Below are positions 1 through 7,854 of a stretch of 39,508 nucleotides of DNA, piece by piece. Source of the stretch: an uncultured Lentisphaeria bacterium (GTDB taxonomy: Bacteria > Verrucomicrobiota > Lentisphaeria > Victivallales > Victivallaceae); contig CAIPAT010000386.1 in NCBI GenBank assembly GCA_903863035.1, forward strand, positions 1 through 39,508. Direction: 5' to 3'. Each line of letters starts with the position of its first letter. The first letter of the stretch is position 1. Position numbers and translations under genes: made by a program. The notes below the pieces were generated by a model. That model saw only the letters and a list, made by a program, of their open reading frames with translations. It had not been told where the DNA came from and made no database searches.

Positions 1-1
1 C

Positions 2-82
2 TTTCCTGCTGCTGCGCTTGTAACGGGGGGATACGGCCGACCAATTGCAAAACCAAGGGAAGTCATAGCTACTTTATCTTAA
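2..82 (+). CDS. C-terminal end of an unidentified protein (5' truncated by window edge)
   Basis: An open frame enters from the left edge and stops with TAA at 80-82. The 26 visible residues end in GRPIAKPREVIATLS. The composition is protein-like, but other frames are also open here and no family is recognisable. It could equally be chance. Confidence 0.2.
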   Translation, partial: FPAAALVTGGYGRPIAKPREVIATLS

Positions 83-367
83 TTTCGATATAAAATTCCA
101 CTTTTACCGTAGTTCATCCGATTTCGCACATATATTACATTCAGACTTCCTGATCCGCGGAAAAAGCCCATGTCGTTATTTTTTTCCATGTCGCGTCCAA
201 TGGATGTTTTGTGCTCCACGGAGTGTGAAATAAGGCCTGGAAGCGACATGGAAAAAACTAAAAAAGGGTACATTGCCTTTTTCCACATACCCAAACAAAC
301 TGAGCGGGCGGGTCAGGAAGTCTGACATTATAGAATGAAGCATTTTTTGCTTATTAATCCAGCAAAA

Positions 368-457
368 TTACTGCTCAAACCAGACATCAATCCCCTTATC
401 TTGATGCTCAATATTCCAGCGTCCAAGCCCCTGCAACCCCCAAGGATTACAGCACAT
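368..457 (-). pseudogene. Short coding-like fragment, unknown
   Basis: A 29-residue minus-strand frame reads ATG to TAA and is rich in W, H and charged residues (GLGRWNIEHQDKGIDVWFEQ). The frame stays open only a few codons upstream of the ATG before an in-frame TAG. It reads like the tail of a real protein rather than random sequence, so it may be a gene remnant. No Shine-Dalgarno is evident and the family is unknown. The rest of 83-548 shows no gene I can support. Confidence 0.2.
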
Positions 458-548
458 TAAACAAGGCAAACCGACTTCAATCTAATATCACAGTTTTAGT
501 CATTCCGGCTTAATCGCCGATCACATATCAGGCTCCTGGAGGCGTAAG

Positions 549-1046
549 ATGAGTCCAGCCGCAGCACTAATACTCGAAATGCAGATTTATCCGATCATCC
601 GGAACACGATTCCCCGGAAAGCCAAACCAATGGGCTCCGAAGACTATCAGGAACTGGTTCAGGACACCACCGCCACGGCGGCGGCAATGCTCGACGCCAT
701 GGAGAAATCAGGCAAGCAGCCGATCCCCGGCAGTATCGCGTACTACAGCATTCAGCGGACTAAGGATTACGACAATATGCGGCTGATGATGTTTGAACAG
801 CCACCTTCATTTGATGAAATCATCATCTCGCTCACTCAATTAGAGAATGATATTAACAAGTTGTGCCTTTGGTCCTCTTCGCGTGGCGGTATGTTGAATA
901 ACGCTGGAACCTGTTCGTCCAAAGATTTCCGACACAAAGTTGTTTCTTTATCTCAGAATGAGCAAGAAATAATTTTATTGCTGTTGTACTTTCAGCATTT
1001 TTACGATTCGGGATGGCCTGAACGGCAGAAATTTTCTATTTCATAA
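549..1046 (+). CDS. Hypothetical protein, possibly a truncated conserved ORF
   Basis: This 165-residue frame starts at ATG 549, seven bases after a good GGAGG site. The first ~75 residues are helical and look conserved, ending in a PGSIAYYSIQRTK stretch. From memory, a similar SIAYY.IQR segment occurs in planctomycete/lentisphaerote phage- or sigma-factor-like ORFs, where a GRR element follows. Here the sequence after QRTK is low in recognisable character, so the C-terminal half may be out-of-frame read-through of a decayed gene. No function is assigned. Confidence 0.4.
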   Translation: MSPAAALILEMQIYPIIRNTIPRKAKPMGSEDYQELVQDTTATAAAMLDAMEKSGKQPIPGSIAYYSIQRTKDYDNMRLMMFEQPPSFDEIIISLTQLENDINKLCLWSSSRGGMLNNAGTCSSKDFRHKVVSLSQNEQEIILLLLYFQHFYDSGWPERQKFSIS

Positions 1047-1145
1047 CCAAAAAAAACAAAAATAGTCTTGATTTATATCAGGCCTGTGTTTATATTTTTT
1101 ATCTTAAACGTTTTAACAATATTTAGATTCGAAGAAGGAGAGCTT

Positions 1146-1838
1146 ATGTTAAAGAAAATGACGTTGGCGTATCTGCTGGCTATTGGTTGCTTTGTATTCC
1201 AAACTTCTGCTCAAACTTCCCCGGCATCTCCGGAACCGGCTAAAAATCAAGTAAAAACTCCCAAGGCGGCAGTATCCGCAGAGCCCCAAAAAGTTGATGA
1301 TCAGGCCCCGATTCAAATCGGGTTCTGGTTTGATGTTCCAGGCAATACGCAAAGAGTCAGAGTTAACGGTTTCAGATTTGGTTTTCCATTTTCCGGTACC
1401 TCTCATGTAAGCGGTCTGGATTTATCCCTTTTAGGTTCTGACTGTGCTGGAGTTAACGGAGCCCAGATCAGCATTGGCTTCTGTAATACTTCCACTAGAA
1501 GTCACGGCTTGCAGGCCTCCGTATTCACCTGCTGGAGCAAAGTGGAGTCTGACGGCGTTCAAGTATCGCTTTTCAATAAAGCTGACAAATCCAAAGGCTG
1601 GCAGGTCGGGGCGACAAATTTGAGTAATAATGCTGACGGCGGCCAGGTCAGTCTGGTCAATATTGTTGAACAGCTCAAGGGCTTTCAGGCCGGGGTTGTC
1701 AACGTGGTGACCAGAAGCATCGGCCCCCAGATCGGCCTGGTTAATTATGCGGAAAGAAGCAGCTTTCAACTTGGTCTGATCAATATCAATCAAAAATCGT
1801 CAATGCCGTTCATGATATTTTTCAACTTCAGCAAATAA
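1146..1838 (+). CDS. Secreted repeat protein, LA_2272-type surface repeat family (paralogue 1)
   Basis: This 230-residue protein is probably exported and surface associated. The start is ATG 1146, preceded by GAAGGAG at good spacing; the upstream frame to 1068 is not needed. A signal peptide (MLKKMTLAYLLAIGCFVFQTS) leads into a low-complexity A/P/K linker and then the motif QIGFWFDVPGNTQR. About eight short repeats of the form G-x-Q-(V/A/I)-(S/G)-x-(V/F)-N follow, such as GFQAGVVNVV and GPQIGLVNYA, and the protein ends in FFNFSK. The repeat pattern resembles the Leptospira LA_2272-type surface repeat proteins. Two paralogues with the same FWF...P..TQR block and ending lie at 26631-27881, on the far side of the biosynthetic cluster. 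Function unknown; a beta-solenoid or barrel surface role is inferred. Confidence 0.75.
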   Translation: MLKKMTLAYLLAIGCFVFQTSAQTSPASPEPAKNQVKTPKAAVSAEPQKVDDQAPIQIGFWFDVPGNTQRVRVNGFRFGFPFSGTSHVSGLDLSLLGSDCAGVNGAQISIGFCNTSTRSHGLQASVFTCWSKVESDGVQVSLFNKADKSKGWQVGATNLSNNADGGQVSLVNIVEQLKGFQAGVVNVVTRSIGPQIGLVNYAERSSFQLGLININQKSSMPFMIFFNFSK

Positions 1839-1853
1839 TTAAGGATACAACCT

Positions 1854-2357
1854 ATGTTCCATACTCTTTTTAAGAAACAATGCCATGTGCTGTTGTCTTT
1901 AATATTTGTATTGATTGCTATCGGCGGCTGCCGGTCTGCTGTTCCGGTTGCCCGGGTTGATGATGAGCCATTTTTTGCAGCCACAAAAGATGCCGACCTG
2001 AATCAGATAACTCAAAAGATCCTTGAGACAGGCAGACAAAGAAAGTTCGGCATGAAAGTTATTGCTGCCGGACATATTGAAGCATTTTACGCCCACCGTA
2101 ATGCCAGAGCGGTCATGGATATTAAGTACACCACGAAACATTTTTCCATCATATACAAGGACAGTTCCGGTCTCAAGTATAATAAGGCGGCGAATACCAT
2201 CAGTTCTCATTATAATACATGGGTGAAAAATTTGAAGGCTGATCTCTCCAATATTTATCCGCTTTCACCATCTGCAGACGCGACTTTACCGAAAAGTCAA
2301 GACAAGACCAGAGCGGAGTTGATACCGCCGAAACCAGAGTTGACGGATAGCATATAA
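1854..2357 (+). CDS. Putative lipoprotein
   Basis: This 167-residue protein has a hydrophobic signal peptide and a lipobox ending in AIGGC (Cys about residue 26), so it is predicted to be a lipid-anchored periplasmic or outer-membrane protein. It begins 15 bp after the repeat protein's stop and is probably co-transcribed with it. The mature part is mixed alpha/beta with a basic, Pro-rich C-terminus (PPKPELTDSI) and no family I recognise. Its last 61 bp overlap tail-to-tail with the 3' end of the convergent ketosynthase gene, an arrangement that leaves no room for a separate terminator. Confidence 0.65.
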   Translation: MFHTLFKKQCHVLLSLIFVLIAIGGCRSAVPVARVDDEPFFAATKDADLNQITQKILETGRQRKFGMKVIAAGHIEAFYAHRNARAVMDIKYTTKHFSIIYKDSSGLKYNKAANTISSHYNTWVKNLKADLSNIYPLSPSADATLPKSQDKTRAELIPPKPELTDSI

Positions 2358-3397
2358 CCGTCTGAAATCGCAGTTGCGGAAGACGAAACCCAGCCGGCTG
2401 CGCTCTCTTCAGGAGAGAGCGTCAGAGCGTTCGGAGGAATCAGACTGATTTTCCCCGCATGACAGGCGGCGATCAGTTGAACCATGCCGGCGGCGGCAAT
2501 AGTATGTCCGGTCCCCCACTTTACTGAAAAGGCTGGTCTCGGTTGCTCAAATACCTGGTTAAATGCCGCAAGTTCCATAGCATCGTTATATTGAGTTCCT
2601 GTTCCATGTGCGGCAATAAATGAGATATCCGCCGGGGTTATTTTCGCAGCCGCAATTGCGGAACGGATAGCCCGTGCCAGACCGCGCCCTTCCGGATCAG
2701 GAGAAGTAACATGAATGGCGTCGGAAGACAGAGACCATCCGGCAATACTGCCGAGAACTTTTTCCCCGCAGAGTAGTTTCGGAGATTTCAAAACCATTAT
2801 GGCTGCTGCTTCCCCTAAATTCAAACCGGCCCGGTTCCTGTCAAAAGGGCGTGCCTGCTGGTGGTCGAGTGCGCCAAGCGACGCAAAACCGGAAAAGATG
2901 AATTCGCTCAATGCGTCACAGGATAGTACAATTGCGCTATCAATTCGTCCGGCGTCAATATCCGCGGCAGCCCTGGCGACAGCACAGGCTGATGCTGCGC
3001 ATGCCCCGGAGATAATGATAATCCGGCGTTCTCCAAACAGTTGCTTGACTATTTTTGTCAGCGCTTTCAGATGGGGTTCGCCGGTTAATCCGCAGAGAAT
3101 TTGCCGTTCCAGCAAGTCTATTGCGCCAATGGTGACTGCCAGGTAAAGCGGAGCTCCGTCGGGCAGCTTGCCGATGAGGCCTGCAAGCCGTCGCAGGATG
3201 CTGAACAGCCTGACGTCGTCAGCTGCCACTTCCGGAATGGCTCCGACAGGATACATCCGGTATAGCGACGACGGGCTGCCGGCCTGGAATGCTACCGCGG
3301 AGACGGACGAGTAAAGTCCGTTGAACAGAGCGGTGCTGCCGTCGCCATAGGCGCTTACAACTTCCGCCAGGGTGATTACAGCTTTAGCGTTAGTCAT
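2297..3397 (-). CDS. Beta-ketoacyl-ACP synthase, FabF type (last gene of the cluster)
   Basis: This 366-residue thiolase-fold ketosynthase would condense malonyl-ACP with a growing acyl chain. The full triad is visible: Cys133 in SGACAAS, His264 in AAHGTGT and His298 in GTGHT, with Lys293 in SVKWG. The N-terminus is somewhat short and divergent compared with ordinary FabF (~410 residues), which argues for a specialised, cluster-dedicated enzyme comparable to ApeO/ApeR of aryl-polyene clusters. ATG 3397 overlaps the thioesterase stop by 8 bp, so translation is coupled. It is the promoter-distal gene of the long minus-strand operon. Which chain-extension step it performs cannot be told from sequence. 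Confidence 0.9.
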   Translation of the reverse strand: MTNAKAVITLAEVVSAYGDGSTALFNGLYSSVSAVAFQAGSPSSLYRMYPVGAIPEVAADDVRLFSILRRLAGLIGKLPDGAPLYLAVTIGAIDLLERQILCGLTGEPHLKALTKIVKQLFGERRIIIISGACAASACAVARAAADIDAGRIDSAIVLSCDALSEFIFSGFASLGALDHQQARPFDRNRAGLNLGEAAAIMVLKSPKLLCGEKVLGSIAGWSLSSDAIHVTSPDPEGRGLARAIRSAIAAAKITPADISFIAAHGTGTQYNDAMELAAFNQVFEQPRPAFSVKWGTGHTIAAAGMVQLIAACHAGKISLIPPNALTLSPEESAAGWVSSSATAISDGYMLSVNSGFGGINSALVLS

Positions 3398-3869
3398 AGA
3401 ATACGCCGGCCAGCCATTTATCGTGAAATACCGTCAAAACCGGCGGCGGTAAAATGCAAACATTCCCGGTAGCGGCTTCAACGAACATCTGCACCGTATA
3501 TCCGGTACAGGCGCAGGAACCGTCCCCGCCGGTAATTATGAATTGAGTGTTGAGTCTGGCGCCTTCGTTCCAGATAACCGATGCCTGGACCTTAAAGCGC
3601 TCATTGAGCCGCAGTGCGCGATAATAATCAATATGCAGCCGGGCTACAGGTGCGGCGATACCGGCTTCATGCATAGCTTCATAGGTCAAGTCGCACTTGT
3701 GTCCGAGTTCGGTTGCCGCCTCTTCAAAAAATGAGACATAGCGGCCATGCCACACAATCCCCAGCGCGTCAACTTCACTGAACTGGCAGCGGCGGGTTAT
3801 GGACGCGATGACAGGCTCCGGCGCGTTGTCCGGCACCTCGAAGTAATTAGTTTTTTTGCGGCGCGTCAT
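3390..3869 (-). CDS. Acyl-CoA/ACP thioesterase, hot-dog fold (YbgC/ApeK-like)
   Basis: This 159-residue single hot-dog thioesterase of the 4-hydroxybenzoyl-CoA type would hydrolyse an acyl thioester in the cytoplasm. The family signature is clear near residues 34-50: VDALGIVWHGRYVSFFEEA, matching the D-x2-G-x2-(Y/W)-H/N-x-Y-x3-E pattern with the catalytic Asp region intact. It overlaps the dehydratase stop as ATGA and is followed by the ketosynthase with an 8-bp overlap. In aryl-polyene clusters the equivalent (ApeK) sits with dehydratase, exporter and ketosynthase genes, the same grouping as here. A role in offloading or editing is inferred. Confidence 0.85.
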   Translation of the reverse strand: MTRRKKTNYFEVPDNAPEPVIASITRRCQFSEVDALGIVWHGRYVSFFEEAATELGHKCDLTYEAMHEAGIAAPVARLHIDYYRALRLNERFKVQASVIWNEGARLNTQFIITGGDGSCACTGYTVQMFVEAATGNVCILPPPVLTVFHDKWLAGVFYD

Positions 3870-4252
3870 TTTATCTCATACCTTGCTTTTATATCTGTGC
3901 TTTTGACATCGTTTCCGCCGGTGGTTCCTTTACATCTGACGAGCATATTATCGCCATTTTTTGTGCAGCTGACAACCAGGGTAAATTCCTGATCCGGAAA
4001 AACAGGCTGGAAAAATTTAATATTGTCGGCCTGCAGCAAGCGGCATTTGCAGCCGAGAGTACGTTCAAGCATATATTTCACAGCTTCCAGCTGGCATATT
4101 CCCGGAACAATCGGATTGCCGGGAAAATGTCCGGCGAATATTCCGCTGTCCGGAGAGAAGCTGAACGTTGCTACAATATCGCCCTGCTCATTTTGCGAAC
4201 ATGCCTTGACGCCTTCGTTGATTAATGTGTCGTAAAACATCTTATTGCACAT
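3866..4252 (-). CDS. 3-hydroxyacyl-ACP dehydratase, FabZ/ApeI-like
   Basis: This 128-residue hot-dog dehydratase would remove water from 3-hydroxyacyl-ACP to give the trans-2-enoyl chain. The FabA/FabZ active-site signature is present as GHFPGNPIVPGICQLEAVKY, with the catalytic His and the acidic residue (LEA) both in place. ATG 4252 overlaps the exporter stop; a second Met at 4240 is an equally possible start. The cluster has no enoyl reductase gene, so repeated ketosynthase-FabG-dehydratase cycles would leave conjugated double bonds. It would act with the FabG-like gene at 24222 and the second dehydratase domain in the radical SAM fusion at 7851. Confidence 0.88.
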   Translation of the reverse strand: MCNKMFYDTLINEGVKACSQNEQGDIVATFSFSPDSGIFAGHFPGNPIVPGICQLEAVKYMLERTLGCKCRLLQADNIKFFQPVFPDQEFTLVVSCTKNGDNMLVRCKGTTGGNDVKSTDIKARYEIK

Positions 4253-7211
4253 GTTTTGATTGTATTTCTGAAAATTCCTTGATCCTTATCAGCAGCGAAT
4301 ATTCAGGATTGTTGTTGTCCAGTCTTATTTCAAGCGGCACGGAATAACCGCCGATTAATCTATACTGCCGGTATGATATTTTCCAGATACAGCAGTCGTT
4401 CTTAATAAATTTCTTTGTCTTGAGCATTCCAGTGTCTTTGTCGAATTCATAAACGATCCCGGGGATGTCCGTTATTCCGGTGTCAAAACTGATGCGTTTC
4501 AGGTCGCGAACCACATCCTCGACCTTGAGTCCCTGCTTTTTCAGTTCAGGAATGACAAACTGGTGCGTGATTTCATCACCGCGGAATGAAGTTTCAAGTA
4601 ATTTGATTCCGCCCGGCTGCATGAAGACAATTGAGCCGCAGCGGTTGACTGCATCGAACTCGGCGGCGCACAGCAGACTGTCCTGCATATGGCCGGACAC
4701 GGAGAACGTCAGCGAGGACACCGTGCTCCATTGCTTGTCCGGCGGATTATATATTTGCGGAGCGGGGATACTGAGCAATGGACCAGGTTCCGGCAGAGAG
4801 TATAACGCGCATCCGCTGCTGCACGCCAGGCCGGCAAAAAATATTAACAACTGGACCACAGTTTTATGTTTGCCTTTGGCGAGCACGGCCAGCGCGGGAA
4901 TCAATGTCACTGCCGCCGCATATGATATGACGATTCCGGCAAACAATGTAATGCCAAGCTTGAACATTACCGGGTGAGAAGCAAATAACAGGGTTAAGGC
5001 TCCTGCGGCAGTGGTCAAGGCGCACAGGGTCACCGCTGTCATAACATCATCCTGAAGGGATTTGAAACAGCGGAAAACCATAAATATACCATAGTCGCTG
5101 GAGAGTCCGATAATAATAATAATGGCGACACAGGACGGGATGGTCAGCGGGAGACTCAATGCGGCGGAGAACCCGCAGATGACCGTCACAGCCGCCAATA
5201 CCGGCAGCAGCGAGACGATGCCGGGGATAAAACCGCCGCAGGCGAAAATACTCAGAAGCAGTACAATGACAAAACTGGCAATGCCGATTCCCAGCAGTCG
5301 GTTAAGTTCTTCTTCACCAATCGAAAGACGCAGTACGCGTGGAGAGATTACACGAAGTTCGGGGAGCTGCTTCTGGACTTTCTCAATTATTTTGTAATTC
5401 CCCGGGGAATCAATCATGAATGATGTGAGTGTCCACTCTTCTCCGTTGCGCTTAAGCAGTTTATCCTGAATACTGTTGAGCAGTATGCATTGGCTGCGAT
5501 TGTTATCGCGGCTGGCAGCCAGCCATGTGTTAAACGCACTGAACGCATCTTCGCGGAAGCCGCTTTTACTGCCGGCCAGGACGATTCGGCCCAATGTCTG
5601 ATTAATTTTATCCGCTGTCCAGAGTTCATTCCATACATTCTGATTGTGCTGTATGGTTCTGGCGCTCGGAGTCAGCATCACCGGAGATACAAAACCTTTA
5701 ATCCCGGATTCTCCGGCCATTGCCGCAAGCAATTCTCCTGTTTGCAAAACTTGCTCGCGATCTTTGCCTTTTATCGCCAGGATTGCCGGCATTTCGCGCT
5801 TGCTCCAGTAGGCATTGAAATTCGCTTCGGCATTAATGATGTTCCTGCCCGACCCGTCGAGCGATGTGATGCTGCTGTCAAAGAAGGAGTATGAGAGCGC
5901 AAGTGCTGCTGCGCCGACTATGGCAACTCCCCAGGCGATGACAATGAAGCATGAACTGCGGTATTTGAAAACAGGGGTCTTTAACTGAATAATCGAACTC
6001 TTTACGTTGTCGGACAGCAGATTGGGTAAAACGTATAATGCCATTGCCAGCGAGAGAGAGACACTGAGGATAGCGAAGATTCCAAGCTGCGTATAAGCGC
6101 CGGTACCGGAAAAAAGAAAGGCGATAAAAATACCTATCGTCGTCAGGGCTCCCGCGCAAAGCGGCCGGACAATTTTACGCACCTCATGTATTCTATTGCC
6201 AGCTGTTTTGCCGCATAATTCATAAACGCAGATGCCGTAATCTATGGAAATTCCGGCCATTACGCCGCCGAATCCGATGACAAAGGCTGATATCCGGTCA
6301 ATCGCGATTCCCATAACTGCCACCGTGATCAGTACGGCTACCATCGGCATCAGGACAATCAGGAATGCTTGCGGTCTTTTCCGGTAGATTACCGCGAAAA
6401 GAAGCGCGAAGATGATCAATGATGCGATTGATACTTTGGGAATATCTCCGGCAATGACTTTTTCGTTCCCGATCGTATGTTTGTGTCCGCATAGTACGGA
6501 TGCGGTAACCTGTTCAGGCAGCTTTTTAAGGGCGTCATCCAGAAAATCCAGAAATGGGGCTGCCCGCCGGCTGTCAGATACCGGAATGGCGGTTTCGACG
6601 ATTAACAATGCGCGCCGCCGGTCCGGCCCGATCAGCATTGTGGAGCCTGGAGCCGTCCGGTAGGAGACGATATCAGAGAATAGCTCAAGTTTTTTCAGGA
6701 CTATGCGGTTGAGCCCGAGCGGATCTTTCTCAATAAAACTGTAAAGCGCTGCGCCGCCTGGAGACGCAAGCCGGATGTAATTGCCGCGCATAGACTTGTC
6801 AATTTCATCCATACTGGTCATTTCAGCTATCTTTGCCATATCCTCCCTGCTGATCAGTTGAGGCAGTGTGGTGTAGGCCTCGGCCAGTGTTTCCGCGCCA
6901 GGCATGGCAAAGCCGGTAAAAATGGAAATGATCTCGGTGTGTTTAAGGGTTGTCTCAAGTTGCGTTACGGCTTGCGGAAGCAATTTCAAATTGTCACAAT
7001 TGTCATTCAGACGAAGTTCCACGGTTATTCTGCCGGCAACGTTTTCTTCGTGGAGGTATTTCAGCATTTTGGCGGCGACAGACCCTTCAGGCAGCATATC
7101 TGTGATATCACTGCTGTATTTTTTCCCCGCAAGCAGTAACAGGCATATGCCGATTATGGCAAAGAGAAGAACGATAATAGTCTTGCGATATCGCCTCAAG
7201 TCAAGAATCAT
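4242..7211 (-). CDS. MMPL/RND-family lipid exporter fused to a DUF3261-like lipoprotein domain
   Basis: This is a 989-residue polypeptide. Residues ~1-790 form a two-repeat MMPL transporter: an N-terminal TM, a large periplasmic loop, then TM bundles with a conserved Asp in GISIDYGICVYE and again in GLSSDYGIFMVF. It would extrude the finished lipid across the inner membrane. At ~790 a new hydrophobic stretch with a lipobox-like LACSSGC (Cys797/Cys801) leads into ~190 soluble residues resembling the DUF3261 lipoprotein (ApeN), normally a separate gene next to the exporter ApeM. There is no stop between the parts. An in-frame GTG just before LLIFFAGLAC, with AAAGG upstream, could allow internal initiation. 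The gene overlaps the LolA-like gene by 11 bp. The MMPL call is strong; DUF3261 is moderate. Confidence 0.85.
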   Translation of the reverse strand: MILDLRRYRKTIIVLLFAIIGICLLLLAGKKYSSDITDMLPEGSVAAKMLKYLHEENVAGRITVELRLNDNCDNLKLLPQAVTQLETTLKHTEIISIFTGFAMPGAETLAEAYTTLPQLISREDMAKIAEMTSMDEIDKSMRGNYIRLASPGGAALYSFIEKDPLGLNRIVLKKLELFSDIVSYRTAPGSTMLIGPDRRRALLIVETAIPVSDSRRAAPFLDFLDDALKKLPEQVTASVLCGHKHTIGNEKVIAGDIPKVSIASLIIFALLFAVIYRKRPQAFLIVLMPMVAVLITVAVMGIAIDRISAFVIGFGGVMAGISIDYGICVYELCGKTAGNRIHEVRKIVRPLCAGALTTIGIFIAFLFSGTGAYTQLGIFAILSVSLSLAMALYVLPNLLSDNVKSSIIQLKTPVFKYRSSCFIVIAWGVAIVGAAALALSYSFFDSSITSLDGSGRNIINAEANFNAYWSKREMPAILAIKGKDREQVLQTGELLAAMAGESGIKGFVSPVMLTPSARTIQHNQNVWNELWTADKINQTLGRIVLAGSKSGFREDAFSAFNTWLAASRDNNRSQCILLNSIQDKLLKRNGEEWTLTSFMIDSPGNYKIIEKVQKQLPELRVISPRVLRLSIGEEELNRLLGIGIASFVIVLLLSIFACGGFIPGIVSLLPVLAAVTVICGFSAALSLPLTIPSCVAIIIIIGLSSDYGIFMVFRCFKSLQDDVMTAVTLCALTTAAGALTLLFASHPVMFKLGITLFAGIVISYAAAVTLIPALAVLAKGKHKTVVQLLIFFAGLACSSGCALYSLPEPGPLLSIPAPQIYNPPDKQWSTVSSLTFSVSGHMQDSLLCAAEFDAVNRCGSIVFMQPGGIKLLETSFRGDEITHQFVIPELKKQGLKVEDVVRDLKRISFDTGITDIPGIVYEFDKDTGMLKTKKFIKNDCCIWKISYRQYRLIGGYSVPLEIRLDNNNPEYSLLIRIKEFSEIQSKHVQ

Positions 7212-7854
7212 TGCCTGTCTTCCACGCTTTTTCCGGAATAATACCGTTAATTTTGATATCGTTAAAATTAATGACTGTGCTGTTGCCGCCGCATTCGTCT
7301 ATTGAAATAGAAGTGAGGTTGCGGAAATCCTTGTTGAAGACAAATGTTAGTTTAGAGACTGCTTTGATCATGTTGCTTTTTGCCCGCGGCGTGACATTAA
7401 CGGTACAGGCCGGCTTATCAACGGTGATATCACATTCCTGCCCGATTCCAGAAAAATCGCCGAGCAAAATATCATGATACACTTTTGCAATTATCCCCAG
7501 CATCGGATTGTCGCTAAATTTATATTCTTTCGTGCGGTCAGTCTCTTTATCCCATTGCAACAGCCGGTCTTCACTTATAATTGCCGTGTAGCCGATCGGC
7601 TTCTCAATGTGCCAGGCCAGTTTAAACGGGACTCGGTTGATGTAAATCGAACCTTCCAGCACCATCTGCGAGGTAAGGATGCGGAATTTCTTAATCTGTT
7701 TGAATTTCGCGCTGAAAGTTGACATTTCCCGCGTTGATTGATTGATCTGGGAAAAAGCATCGTCGTCACTCTTCGTCCGGGCGGCGGTTACGGTATTGAA
7801 CACGATACTGCACAATGTGATGGCGGCGATAATAATTGTCTGTCTGTAGTTCAT
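7201..7854 (-). CDS. LolA-like periplasmic lipid/lipoprotein carrier
   Basis: This 217-residue exported protein has the LolA/LolB half-barrel pattern: a signal peptide (TIIIAAITLCSIVFNTVTA), then STFSAKFKQIKKF, LEGSIYINRVPFKLAWHIEKP and DRLLQWDKET. This is the usual LolA succession of strands that shield a lipid. In aryl-polyene loci a LolA homologue (ApeL) works with the MMPL exporter to carry product to the outer membrane, and the adjacency here implies the same. I chose ATG 7854 because it gives an ATGA overlap with the upstream stop and a cleaner signal peptide; ATG 7866 is the alternative. It overlaps the exporter by 11 bp. Confidence 0.85.
   Translation of the reverse strand: MNYRQTIIIAAITLCSIVFNTVTAARTKSDDDAFSQINQSTREMSTFSAKFKQIKKFRILTSQMVLEGSIYINRVPFKLAWHIEKPIGYTAIISEDRLLQWDKETDRTKEYKFSDNPMLGIIAKVYHDILLGDFSGIGQECDITVDKPACTVNVTPRAKSNMIKAVSKLTFVFNKDFRNLTSISIDECGGNSTVINFNDIKINGIIPEKAWKTGNDS

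Noticed and set aside
79-294. Minus-strand frame of 71 residues with a hydrophobic start
   Set aside because: No ribosome-binding site, no recognisable domain and irregular composition; probably chance.
2401-2421. Strong hairpin CGCTCTC/GAGAGCG as a terminator
   Set aside because: It lies inside the ketosynthase coding region and has no following T-run on either strand.
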